Assembly (NCBI RefSeq): GCF_003721595.1
Contig: NZ_RJJR01000005.1
Coordinates: 1 to 64,000 of the forward strand
Direction: 5' to 3'
DNA from: Hanamia caeni
GTDB taxonomy: Bacteria > Bacteroidota > Bacteroidia > Chitinophagales > Chitinophagaceae
DNA: 64,000 nucleotides
The position numbers and the translations under genes were made by a program. Below are positions 51,760 to 60,103 of this stretch, in pieces. Every line of letters starts with the position of its first letter. Position 1 is the first letter of the stretch. Under the pieces are notes generated by a model that saw only the letters and a program-made list of their open reading frames with translations, made no database searches and had not been told where the DNA came from.

Positions 51760-54543
51760 ATGGCAAAAGACCCTTATCAAATAAAGAAAATCCTGACCAC
51801 TAAGGATGGAAATTTTACCTACTACAGCCTTGCTGAACTGGAAAACCAGGGCCATAAAATCAGCAAGCTGCCTTTCTCAATTCGGATACTGTTGGAAAAT
51901 GCATTGCGCAACTTTGATGACTTCTCAGTCACTAAAGAAAATATCGAAACCCTGCTGAACTGGAAGCCCAAGGCCTCCGACAAAGACATTCCATTCAAGC
52001 CGGCCCGTGTGCTGATGCAGGATTTTACCGGCGTACCGGCGGTGGTAGATATCGCCTCACTCCGTGCAGAAGCTGCAAGAAAAGGGAAGAACGCCGAAGA
52101 AATAAATCCTTTAATTCCTGTTGATTTGGTTATTGACCATTCTGTGCAGGTGGATTATTTCGGAACTGAATATTCGTATCAGCGAAATATGGACGAGGAG
52201 TATAAGCGCAACCAGGAACGGTATTCTTTTTTGAAATGGGCGCAAAAATCTTTCAACAATTTTAGCGTAGTTCCTCCCGGCATGGGAATTTGCCACCAGG
52301 TAAACCTGGAATATTTTTCAAAGGGCGTAATAGAAAGAAATGGAGAAGTTTTTCCAGATACATTGGTAGGAACTGATAGCCATACTCCTATGGTAAATGG
52401 TATTGGTGTGGTAGCATGGGGCGTAGGTGGAATTGAGGCCGAGGCGGCAATTCTTGGCCAGCCGCTTTATTTCATCATGCCTGAAGTAATTGGTTTGGAA
52501 CTGAAAGGAAAGCTTCCACTTGGGTCTACTGCTACAGACCTTGTGTTGAATATCGCTGAAACTTTAAGAAAATACGGCGTAGTCGGAAAATTTGTAGAAG
52601 TGTATGGTGATGGGCTCAATCATCTTTCTGTGCCTGATAGAGCCACTATAGGAAATATGTCGCCTGAATTTGGCTGCACTATCACTTATTTCCCGATTGA
52701 CCACAAAACAATAGAGTATATGGAGAAAAGTAATCGTTCTGCCGCTCAGCTGAAGCTGGTAGAAGATTATTGCAAAGCAAATATGCTTTGGCGTACCGGC
52801 AAGGAAAAAATTAGTTATACAGATACGATTAAGCTTGATCTTTCTTCTATAGAACCATCAGTGGCCGGGCCAAAGCGCCCCCAGGATAAAATTCTTTTAA
52901 AGAATTTTAAAAAGAAGTTTATTGATTTAATGGATAAAAATTACGGCCGCACTTATTCGGTTCCTGACAAACAAATGTCACGTTGGTTTGCTGAAGGCGG
53001 CGGTCAGCCTATTGACCCGGTAACTCCCGGCGCGGCAACAGCAGATGTAAAGGAAGAAGTGGTAAATGGAACAAAAAAAGTTTGGGTAACCTTAGGGCAT
53101 GAAAAATTTGAGCTGTCCGACGGTTCTGTGGCAATCGCCGCAATAACTTCGTGTACCAATACTTCCAATCCGTTTGTAATGATTGGTGCAGGATTGGTAG
53201 CCCGCAAAGCAAGGGAGCATGGGCTAAACAAGAAACCATGGGTAAAAACATCCCTCGCGCCGGGTTCGAAAGTAGTAACAGATTATCTGAGAAAAGGTGA
53301 TTTGCTCAATGATTTGGAATCGTTGGATTTTCACCTGGTTGGCTATGGATGTACTTCCTGCATTGGTAATTCCGGGCCTCTTCCTCCTTACATGGCCACA
53401 GCAGTTGATGAACATGACCTGGTAGTAGCTTCGGTACTTTCAGGAAACAGGAATTTTGAAGCCCGAATTCATCCGCAGGTAAAAATGAATTTTTTAATGT
53501 CTCCCATGCTGGTTGTTGCGTATGCTATTGCCGGCCGCATTGATATAGACCTGACGAAAGAACCGATAAGTTATGATTCAAACCTGCAGCCTGTTTATCT
53601 GAAAGATATCTGGCCGAGCGATGATGAAATAAACGAAATTATGGATAAAGTACTTTCGCCAAAGGATTTCTCTAAAAACTATGGTGAAATTTTTGAAGGC
53701 AATGAAATCTGGAGAAATTTGAAAGTTCCGGAAGATAAGCTATACGCCTGGGATAAGAATTCTACTTACGTAAAAGAAGTTCCTTTCTTTTATAATCTTC
53801 CCGATAATGCTCAGCCCACTACGGATATTTTAAATGCGAGAGCCTTGCTCGTATTGGGAGATAGCATCACCACTGATCACATTTCGCCTGCCGGGCAATT
53901 TAATGAGAAATCATCAGCCGGTCAATATCTGATCAGCCGTGGAGTAACAAGAGAAAACTTCAATTCCTATGGCTCACGCCGGGGCAATGATGAAGTGATG
54001 GTGAGAGGAACCTTTGCTAACGTTCGCATTAAGAACAAGCTGGCGCTGAAAGAAGGGGGCTATACCACCTACCTGCCCACAGGAAAAGAAATGTCTGTGT
54101 ATGATGCGTCAGTTAAATACAAAGAAAAAAATACTCCGTTAGTTGTGTTGGCCGGAAAAGAATATGGAAGCGGCTCATCACGCGACTGGGCGGCAAAAGG
54201 AACTTTTCTTTTGGGCGTAAAAGCAGTGATTGCTGAAAGTTATGAACGCATTCACAGGAGCAATTTAGTGGGTTTGGGAGTGTTGCCTCTTGAATATAAG
54301 AAAGGTGAAAATGCGGACATTCTCGGGCTAACCGGGAATGAAACTTTCGACATAACAGGCATAGCCGGCCCGATGAAGCCCTTGCAGGAGATGCAGGTGA
54401 CTGCCAGGAAAGATGATGGCGCCTCAGTTCAGTTCAGCGTCATCGCAAGGCTTGATTCAGCAATTGAAATTGAATATTATCGCCATGGAGGAATTCTTCA
54501 ATATGTTTTAAGGCAATTCCTGGAAAAAAATGGCAAAGAATAA
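51760..54543 (+). CDS. acnA: Aconitate hydratase, AcnA/IRP type
   Basis: This 927-residue [4Fe-4S] enzyme isomerises citrate and isocitrate in the TCA cycle. It has VLMQDFTGVPAVVDIASLR, GTDSHTPMVNGIGVVAWGVGGIEAE, and the cluster cysteines in ITSCTNTSNP near 464 and GYGCTSCIGNSGPL near 529-532. The swivel domain has GDSITTDHISPAG and AGKEYGSGSSRDWAAKG (serine/arginine site). Domain order and length match AcnA rather than AcnB. The stop codon lies in a 34-bp element immediately followed by a hairpin terminator. Confidence 0.97.
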   Translation: MAKDPYQIKKILTTKDGNFTYYSLAELENQGHKISKLPFSIRILLENALRNFDDFSVTKENIETLLNWKPKASDKDIPFKPARVLMQDFTGVPAVVDIASLRAEAARKGKNAEEINPLIPVDLVIDHSVQVDYFGTEYSYQRNMDEEYKRNQERYSFLKWAQKSFNNFSVVPPGMGICHQVNLEYFSKGVIERNGEVFPDTLVGTDSHTPMVNGIGVVAWGVGGIEAEAAILGQPLYFIMPEVIGLELKGKLPLGSTATDLVLNIAETLRKYGVVGKFVEVYGDGLNHLSVPDRATIGNMSPEFGCTITYFPIDHKTIEYMEKSNRSAAQLKLVEDYCKANMLWRTGKEKISYTDTIKLDLSSIEPSVAGPKRPQDKILLKNFKKKFIDLMDKNYGRTYSVPDKQMSRWFAEGGGQPIDPVTPGAATADVKEEVVNGTKKVWVTLGHEKFELSDGSVAIAAITSCTNTSNPFVMIGAGLVARKAREHGLNKKPWVKTSLAPGSKVVTDYLRKGDLLNDLESLDFHLVGYGCTSCIGNSGPLPPYMATAVDEHDLVVASVLSGNRNFEARIHPQVKMNFLMSPMLVVAYAIAGRIDIDLTKEPISYDSNLQPVYLKDIWPSDDEINEIMDKVLSPKDFSKNYGEIFEGNEIWRNLKVPEDKLYAWDKNSTYVKEVPFFYNLPDNAQPTTDILNARALLVLGDSITTDHISPAGQFNEKSSAGQYLISRGVTRENFNSYGSRRGNDEVMVRGTFANVRIKNKLALKEGGYTTYLPTGKEMSVYDASVKYKEKNTPLVVLAGKEYGSGSSRDWAAKGTFLLGVKAVIAESYERIHRSNLVGLGVLPLEYKKGENADILGLTGNETFDITGIAGPMKPLQEMQVTARKDDGASVQFSVIARLDSAIEIEYYRHGGILQYVLRQFLEKNGKE

Positions 54544-54570
54544 AAAGTAAGCTTATTTGCTCATTTACTG
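54537..54570 (+). repeat. Copy of the 34-bp 3'-end element, overlapping the acnA stop
   Basis: AGAATAAAAAGT (containing the acnA TAA), five bases, then TATTTGCTCATTTACTG ending at 54570, one base before an intrinsic terminator stem. Confidence 0.75.
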
Positions 54571-54622
54571 TCCGGAGTATCAATTTTATTTTTACCGATA
54601 AACAGATACTCCGGATTTTTTT
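54571..54622 (+). terminator. Intrinsic terminator of acnA
   Basis: A perfect 11-bp stem TCCGGAGTATC (54571-54581) / GATACTCCGGA (54605-54615) with a 23-nt A/U-rich loop and seven T after it. Confidence 0.85.
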
Positions 54623-54653
54623 GCAAACAATATTTGCAACCTTAATCTGAAAA

Positions 54654-55595
54654 TCATTTATGAGGATTGGCACCTAAATCATTAATGGCAGATTCAAGGG
54701 AAGGATATAAAAAAGTGAAGCCATTTGATTTTATTTTTTTATCGCTAACGGTTTCACTTTTTAAAATTTCTATACTCCTTTTCCCAAATAGAAGCTTAAT
54801 CGCAAAGCGTGGTACATATACGGGTATAAAAAACCTGTTGCGCATCTGCTGCCCAAGCTTCAGTATTAAATCTTTTTGCGTGGAGGGTTCAGGGGCTACG
54901 GCATTGTAATTTCCATTCAGGTAAATATTTTCTATTGCCTCGCAATACATGCGGCAAAGGTCGTCAATATGAATCCAGCTTACAACTTGTTTTCCATTCC
55001 CGAGGATTGGCGCTATCCCAAATTTAAGCGGCGCTTTATATCTCTCAAAAGCACCGCCCTGGTTGGATAATACAATCCCTGTTCGTAATCTTACCAGCCT
55101 AATCCCAAAAGTAGCTACGCGCGATGATGCTGCCTCCCACAATACGCAGGTTTTTCCTAAAAAATCATCAGCCGAAGGGTCCCCTTCTACAAATCCTTCT
55201 TTTCTTATCAGTGGTTTTTCATCTTTTCCATACCATCCGATTGCTGATGCCGAAACAAATGTTTTTACATTATGATTGCTTTCATTAAGGCAATTGATTA
55301 TCATTTCAGCGCTTTTTACGCGGCTTTCAATGATGACGTTTTTGTATTCCTGAGTCCACTTTTTATCAAGTACGCCAGCGCCAGCCAGGTGGATAATGTG
55401 ATCAGCTTTTCGTACCACTTCCGCATCAATAATATTATCCTTTATATTCCAGTAGCTGTAAGAAATTTTTGGATTATCGGAAGCTTGATTTTTCTTTCGG
55501 CTAAGAATTATAATATCATAATTTTTCTGAATTAAATGATCAACAAGATGCGAACCTATTAACCCTGTTCCTCCCGAAATTAAAACGCAAGGCAT
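54654..55595 (-). CDS. TIGR01777 family NAD(P)-dependent epimerase-like protein
   Basis: This 313-residue extended-SDR protein has VLISGGTGLIGSHLVDHLI at the start, HIIHLAGAGVLDKKWTQEYK, SASAIGWYG, RTGIVLSNQGGAFERYKAPLKFGIAP, VVSWIHIDDLC, and a C-terminal DUF1731-like region. E. coli YfcH is the best-known relative; the reaction is unknown. Convergent with acnA, with a 110-bp gap holding the terminator. Confidence 0.9.
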   Translation of the reverse strand: MPCVLISGGTGLIGSHLVDHLIQKNYDIIILSRKKNQASDNPKISYSYWNIKDNIIDAEVVRKADHIIHLAGAGVLDKKWTQEYKNVIIESRVKSAEMIINCLNESNHNVKTFVSASAIGWYGKDEKPLIRKEGFVEGDPSADDFLGKTCVLWEAASSRVATFGIRLVRLRTGIVLSNQGGAFERYKAPLKFGIAPILGNGKQVVSWIHIDDLCRMYCEAIENIYLNGNYNAVAPEPSTQKDLILKLGQQMRNRFFIPVYVPRFAIKLLFGKRSIEILKSETVSDKKIKSNGFTFLYPSLESAINDLGANPHK

Positions 55596-55820
55596 AATTT
55601 TCTTCTTTTAAAATTTTAAAATTCAGGTTTGCAATATCTTCGGCTTTACAAGAAAAGTTTTTATGAGCAAATTATAAATCAAAAATCACAGCGATGAGGC
55701 ATTCAAAAGAGTTAATAAAACATTGACATTAGCACACACTTATTTTTACTAAATTAGTATAGCTTTATAAAGATCAATTTAAAAGAACATCAGCATAAAC
55801 CAGAAACCTTCAGACAAAGT

Positions 55821-57335
55821 ATGAAAAATATTTTTATAATTCTTGGATTCCTTCTTATTGGCCAAACTTCATTTTCACAACAAATTACTTACTCGCAGCC
55901 AGAGTCGCAGGATACAAGGGCGCTTAATTTTGAAATCATTGGAAAAATTCATGATAATTTTTTAATCTATAAAAATATCAGGAACAAATACGCTATTTGC
56001 AGCTATGACAATTCGATGAACCTGGTCAATCGCGTAGATCTGCAGTTTATGCCCGACAATACCTTAAACGTGGATTTTGTCACCTATCCTGATTTTTCAT
56101 GGCTCATATATCAATATCAAAAAAAGAATACACTTCATTGCGATGCCGTAAAAATAAATGAAGAAGGAAAATTGTTAAGCGACCCCATTGAGCTTGATAC
56201 CACCCATATCAACTTTTTTGCTGATAATAAGATATACAGCACTATATATAGCGAGGATAGGTCTAAGATTATGATTTATAAAATTCAAAGGAAAAATGGG
56301 AATTTCAATTTCACTACGCTGTTGTTTAATGATAGCCTTCAATTGCTGCACAAATCGAGAATCCCTACAAATTTTGATGACAGGAAAGATTTGTTCAGCG
56401 ATTTTTATGTAGATAATGAGGGCAATTTTGTTTTCACAAAAGGAAATAAATCTTCTACCAAAGATTTTATTCAAGACCTCTCTTTGATTACGAAAAAGCC
56501 GGATGATAACGATTTTATTTTAAACCAGTTTGACCTGTCAGGAAACTATCTTGATGCTATCAAGCTTAAGATTGATAATCTCAATAAACATTATATTATT
56601 AATTCGTTGTATTATGAAAAAAAGCGCGGCAATGTTGAGGGCATTTATACAGCGGTGTGGGACGTAGAGAATAAAAACATTATTACGCAGGTGTTCCAGG
56701 TGTTGGGAGATACCGTGCGGTCAGTGGCTAAAACCAACGGTAATAATAAACTGGCGCTCAATAATTATTTTATCCGCGATGTGATTCTGAAAAAAGATGG
56801 AGGATTTATACTAACAGCAGAAGATTTTTATTCTCAATCGCGCTACAGTCCGTGGAACCGCTATGATTATCTGTATGGTTATCCCTCATTTTCCCCGTAT
56901 AATTATTACATGTATTCGCCCTACTCCTATGGCTATTACGGGGGCTATCCTTTTTATAATTCACGTGGCCAAAATCGGTATTACTACAACAACATCCTGG
57001 TTTTAAATATGGACAAAACCGGCCGGACTGACTGGGCTACCATTGTCAACAAAAGCCAATACGATGATGAAACTGATAACTTTCTTTCTTATCAGATAAT
57101 GCTTAACGGTGGCCAAATGCATTTCCTGTTTAATTCATTGGAAAGACGAAATTTTCTTTTAGTGGATCACAGTGTGTCCGGCTCAGGAAAAATTACCATC
57201 AATCCTCCGTTCAGAACACTTGACAGGGGCTACCAGTTTATGCCGCGCTATGGTAAGCAGGTGAGCGCTTCGCAAATAATAATACCTTGCATCTACCGCA
57301 ATTATATTGCATTTGCCAAAATTGAATTTCCATAA
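55821..57335 (+). CDS. Exported protein with a tyrosine-rich loop
   Basis: This 504-residue protein has a clear signal peptide (MKNIFIILGFLLIGQTSFSQ). About 320 residues of repeating beta-strand patterns follow (for example MNLVNRVDLQFMPDNTLNVD). Residues about 337-392 are extremely rich in Tyr, Ser and Pro, with runs such as YGYPSFSPYNYYMYSPYSYG; a strand-rich end follows. The body resembles a beta-propeller-like sensor but I recognise no family. Likely periplasmic or surface-located. Confidence 0.75.
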   Translation: MKNIFIILGFLLIGQTSFSQQITYSQPESQDTRALNFEIIGKIHDNFLIYKNIRNKYAICSYDNSMNLVNRVDLQFMPDNTLNVDFVTYPDFSWLIYQYQKKNTLHCDAVKINEEGKLLSDPIELDTTHINFFADNKIYSTIYSEDRSKIMIYKIQRKNGNFNFTTLLFNDSLQLLHKSRIPTNFDDRKDLFSDFYVDNEGNFVFTKGNKSSTKDFIQDLSLITKKPDDNDFILNQFDLSGNYLDAIKLKIDNLNKHYIINSLYYEKKRGNVEGIYTAVWDVENKNIITQVFQVLGDTVRSVAKTNGNNKLALNNYFIRDVILKKDGGFILTAEDFYSQSRYSPWNRYDYLYGYPSFSPYNYYMYSPYSYGYYGGYPFYNSRGQNRYYYNNILVLNMDKTGRTDWATIVNKSQYDDETDNFLSYQIMLNGGQMHFLFNSLERRNFLLVDHSVSGSGKITINPPFRTLDRGYQFMPRYGKQVSASQIIIPCIYRNYIAFAKIEFP

Positions 57336-57381
57336 ATAAAATCAGTAAGCTGCATTTCTGTGTGAATCAGTTTTAATTTTT

Positions 57382-57389
57382 TATTTTTG
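57382..57389 (+). promoter_or_regulatory. Candidate -7 promoter box for the DUF6427 gene (TATTTTTG)
   Basis: It matches TAnnTTTG, 22 bp upstream of the GTG start. The surrounding run of T and A makes chance matches likely. Confidence 0.3.
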
Positions 57390-57411
57390 TTTTTTCAATT
57401 AATTATTTATT

Positions 57412-58392
57412 GTGACAGGAATTTTCAGGACCAATAATCCCCTCAATACGTTCCTGCTTTTCGTGTATGGAATTCTTTTAAAATTTGCCTGGCTTTCGCA
57501 TCCGCAAATTCCCGTAGTTGACCAGTCCGGCGGATTTCTGTTTAATGATCTTATTCATTCTGTAAAGCCCTACTTTGATCAGTTCCCTAAATCTTATTTC
57601 CTGGTGGCCTATTTGCTTCTTTTTTCGCAGGCGATTACGCTAAACCAGGTTATTATCAGCAGGCGAATGATGCAAAAACCTGATTTTCTGCCGGCGATGA
57701 GCTATCTTTTAATCACTTCTTTTTTCCCTGAATGGAATATTTTGAGTGCACCATTAATTGTAAATTCATTTCTCATCTGGGTTTGGTCTAAAATGAGCAA
57801 TCTCAATAGCAGCCAGCATCCCAAAGGAACGTTATTTAATGTGGGGCTCGCCATTGGCATTGCTTCTTTTTTCTATCTTCCCTCATTTGCCTTTGTAGTT
57901 TTTGTTATTTCTTCGCTCGTCATTACGAGGCCACCAAAAGTTGCTGAATGGCTCATTACTTTTATCGGTGTGCTTACGCCATGGTATTTTTTATTCGCAT
58001 GGCTTTTTCTTACTAATAAGTTATATTCCTTTAAATTTTATGGATTTGGAATTTCAGAAAAAAGCTATAATTTGTTTTACACAGAATGGGTAGGTATTGG
58101 TCTGATTGTGATCATGATCCTCGCCGGTGCTTTCTATGTTCAGTCTTTTATGAATAAGCAAATTTTGCAGGTAAGAAAAAACTGGGGCCAAATGTCACTT
58201 TACCTCGCTATTTGTATCGGAATTCCATTCATTATTTATAATCACAACATCAGCTACTGGCTGCTTGCGCTGGTGCCGGCTTCCGCTTTTATAGGATGTG
58301 CTTTTTATTATCCGCGCCGCAGGTGGATTCCGATGGCCATGCAATGGCTAATGGTGGCATTCGCCATTTATATACAGTATTTCAAAAAATAA
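57412..58392 (+). CDS. DUF6427-like polytopic membrane protein
   Basis: 326 residues starting at GTG (MTGIFRTNNPLNTFLLFVYG), with about nine membrane segments and no large soluble domain. The start and the short charged loops fit a Bacteroidota-specific membrane family (DUF6427), whose members are annotated without function. No ATG lies in frame before the conserved start. It is 47 bp upstream of purQ, and co-transcription is possible. Confidence 0.75.
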   Translation: MTGIFRTNNPLNTFLLFVYGILLKFAWLSHPQIPVVDQSGGFLFNDLIHSVKPYFDQFPKSYFLVAYLLLFSQAITLNQVIISRRMMQKPDFLPAMSYLLITSFFPEWNILSAPLIVNSFLIWVWSKMSNLNSSQHPKGTLFNVGLAIGIASFFYLPSFAFVVFVISSLVITRPPKVAEWLITFIGVLTPWYFLFAWLFLTNKLYSFKFYGFGISEKSYNLFYTEWVGIGLIVIMILAGAFYVQSFMNKQILQVRKNWGQMSLYLAICIGIPFIIYNHNISYWLLALVPASAFIGCAFYYPRRRWIPMAMQWLMVAFAIYIQYFKK

Positions 58393-58408
58393 AACAGTGG
58401 GGATTGTT

Positions 58409-58416
58409 TAATTTTG
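58409..58416 (+). promoter_or_regulatory. Candidate -7 promoter box for purQ (TAATTTTG)
   Basis: It matches TAnnTTTG, 23 bp before the purQ ATG, in the short gap after the DUF6427 gene. It suggests purQ is not solely dependent on the upstream gene. Confidence 0.4.
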
Positions 58417-58439
58417 CATTCCAATAATAAAATTGAATC

Positions 58440-59105
58440 ATGAAATTTGGTGTAGTAGTTTTTCCGGGTTCTAATTGCGACAGGGACATGATTAATGCGC
58501 TTCAAACAGACCTGCGCCAGGAAGTGATTACACTTTGGCATAAAGACAAAGATTTATCGATGTTTGATACCGGCGATTGCATTGTGCTTCCGGGTGGTTT
58601 TAGCTTCGGTGATTATCTCAGGTGTGGCGCCATCGCGCGTTTTAGCTCGATGATGCAGAGCGTAATTGATTTTGCCAACAAAGGAGGTAAGGTGTTTGGT
58701 GTGTGCAATGGTTTCCAGGTGCTTTGCGAAAGTGGCTTATTGCCCGGTGTTTTGTTACAAAATGCACACATGCAATTCACCTGTAAAAACACATTTATCA
58801 GGAACAATGTGGATGGAGAGATTCTAAAAATACCTGTGGCCCATGGCGAAGGGAGGTTTTTTGCTTCAGAAGCGGATCTTGAAGAAATTGAGAAAAATAA
58901 CCAGATAATTTATAGCTATTGTCATGAAGATGGCGAAATTCATATTGACCATTCGCCTAATGGTTCTATTAAGAGCATCGCCGGCATCAGCAATAAGCAA
59001 AGAAACGTTTTTGGAATGATGCCCCACCCCGAAAGGGCCTGCAGTGAAGCTTTGGGCAATACTGATGGTAGAAAAGTATTCAGGGAATTATTTTCAATAA
59101 ACTGA
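58440..59105 (+). CDS. purQ: Phosphoribosylformylglycinamidine synthase, glutaminase subunit PurQ
   Basis: This 221-residue class I glutamine amidotransferase supplies ammonia to PurL at the fourth step of purine synthesis. It starts MKFGVVVFPGSNCDRDM; the nucleophile cysteine is in VFGVCNGFQVLCE near 86 and the His-Glu pair in MMPHPERACSE near 195. No purS or purL is adjacent, so the complex is encoded at several loci. Confidence 0.95.
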   Translation: MKFGVVVFPGSNCDRDMINALQTDLRQEVITLWHKDKDLSMFDTGDCIVLPGGFSFGDYLRCGAIARFSSMMQSVIDFANKGGKVFGVCNGFQVLCESGLLPGVLLQNAHMQFTCKNTFIRNNVDGEILKIPVAHGEGRFFASEADLEEIEKNNQIIYSYCHEDGEIHIDHSPNGSIKSIAGISNKQRNVFGMMPHPERACSEALGNTDGRKVFRELFSIN

Positions 59106-59144
59106 CCACACCATTTTTGGATCCATTTTGTAAAGACAAAGCAA

Positions 59145-59178
59145 CAGTAAAAGAATAAATATTGGCAATTTATATTTT
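59145..59178 (-). repeat. Copy of the 34-bp 3'-end element, after the ECF sigma factor
   Basis: Minus strand: AAAATATAAATT, five bases, then TATTTATTCTTTTACTG ending at 59145. It lies 73 nt after the sigma factor stop, with a hairpin terminator in between. Confidence 0.75.
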
Positions 59179-59190
59179 GCATTAAATCAT

Positions 59191-59221
59191 AAAAAAAACC
59201 CTTCGTTACAGAAGGGCTTTT
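59191..59221. terminator. Bidirectional intrinsic terminator between purQ and ECF sigma gene
   Basis: CCCTTC (59199-59204) / GAAGGG (59211-59216) stem with a six-base loop, preceded by eight A and followed by a T-rich tract, so it works for both convergent genes. Confidence 0.8.
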
Positions 59222-59251
59222 CGTTGTGGTTTCAGAAGTGTTATTATTGAT

Positions 59252-59833
59252 CTATAAAGCTATTTGTTTTTCTACCATCATTTTTCTCAGGTTGATAAGG
59301 CCATAACGCATCCGGCCAAGGGCAGTGTTGATGCTGCAGTTGGTGATGGTGGCAATTTCTTTAAAGCTGAGGTCTGCAAAATGTCGCATTACGATTACTT
59401 CTTTTTGATCTTCGGGAAGCATATCCAGCATTTTGCGTACACGCTCATGACTCTGTCCCTGGATCATTTTTTCTTCCATGCCTGCTTCAGAAAAATTAAG
59501 TACTTCAAAAATGTCGTGGTCTCCGCTTGTTTTGATAGTCGGAGTACGTTTTACCTTTCTGAAATGATCAATGCAAAGATTGTGGGCTATGCGCATTACC
59601 CAAGGTAAAAATTTACCTTCTTCATTATACCGGCCACTGTTGATAGTATCAATTACCTTGATAAAAGTGTCCTGGAAAATGTCTTCGGCAAGAAATTTAT
59701 CTTTTACCAAAAGATAAATAGAAGTGAAAATTTTGTCTTTGTGACGGTCTACAAGTGTTGAAAGTGCATCGCTGTCTCCTTCGAGATAAATGTGAATTAA
59801 TTGGGGGTCGGATAAACTGTTCATGGTTTTCAT
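59252..59833 (-). CDS. ECF-type RNA polymerase sigma factor
   Basis: This 193-residue protein has region 2 (DKIFTSIYLLVKDKFLAEDIFQDTFIKV, then GKFLPWVMRIAHNLCIDHFRK) and region 4 (LPEDQKEVIVMRHFADLSFK, EIATITNCSINTALGRMRYG), the sigma-70 family type 2/4 pair. Start is ATG 59833 or ATG 59824. No anti-sigma gene is next to it; the short linker and the absence of a FecR neighbour suggest a regulator of its own regulon, but targets are unknown. Confidence 0.92.
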   Translation of the reverse strand: MKTMNSLSDPQLIHIYLEGDSDALSTLVDRHKDKIFTSIYLLVKDKFLAEDIFQDTFIKVIDTINSGRYNEEGKFLPWVMRIAHNLCIDHFRKVKRTPTIKTSGDHDIFEVLNFSEAGMEEKMIQGQSHERVRKMLDMLPEDQKEVIVMRHFADLSFKEIATITNCSINTALGRMRYGLINLRKMMVEKQIAL

Positions 59834-60084
59834 AACCTGTTTCGAAATTTAGGGTTTAGGATATTGTGTAAGTTCCAATTTGGAAGAAAACGATGACGTA
59901 ACTTTGAGCGCTTGCGGAAGGTTTTTCATTGTTTCTGGAAAATTGGAAGACCAAAATTATATGAAAAAGTTACATCTCAAAATAAAAAATCAGATTTTTG
60001 GGCTAAATCACAAAAATCGAGTGTTACCACTTGAAAACCCGCGCACTTTCACTTTGTAACAGGCACCGTAAAATTACTATTCGT

Positions 60085-60092
60085 TAATTTTG
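60085..60092 (+). promoter_or_regulatory. Candidate -7 promoter box for uvrA (TAATTTTG)
   Basis: It matches TAnnTTTG and lies 11 bp before the uvrA ATG, implying a very short leader. A TTTG at 60053-60056 is 28 bp upstream, longer than normal spacing. Confidence 0.4.
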
Positions 60093-60103
60093 CATCTCTA
60101 AAA

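Noticed and set aside
53255..53275. GGGTTCGAA-like sequence suggesting a tRNA T-arm
   Set aside because: It is inside the acnA coding sequence and no cloverleaf can be formed; no tRNA was found anywhere in the window.
57336..57370. A possible further degenerate copy of the 34-bp element after the tyrosine-rich protein gene
   Set aside because: The 5' half resembles the motif, but TATTT is missing and the TTTACTG core is changed; too diverged to count.
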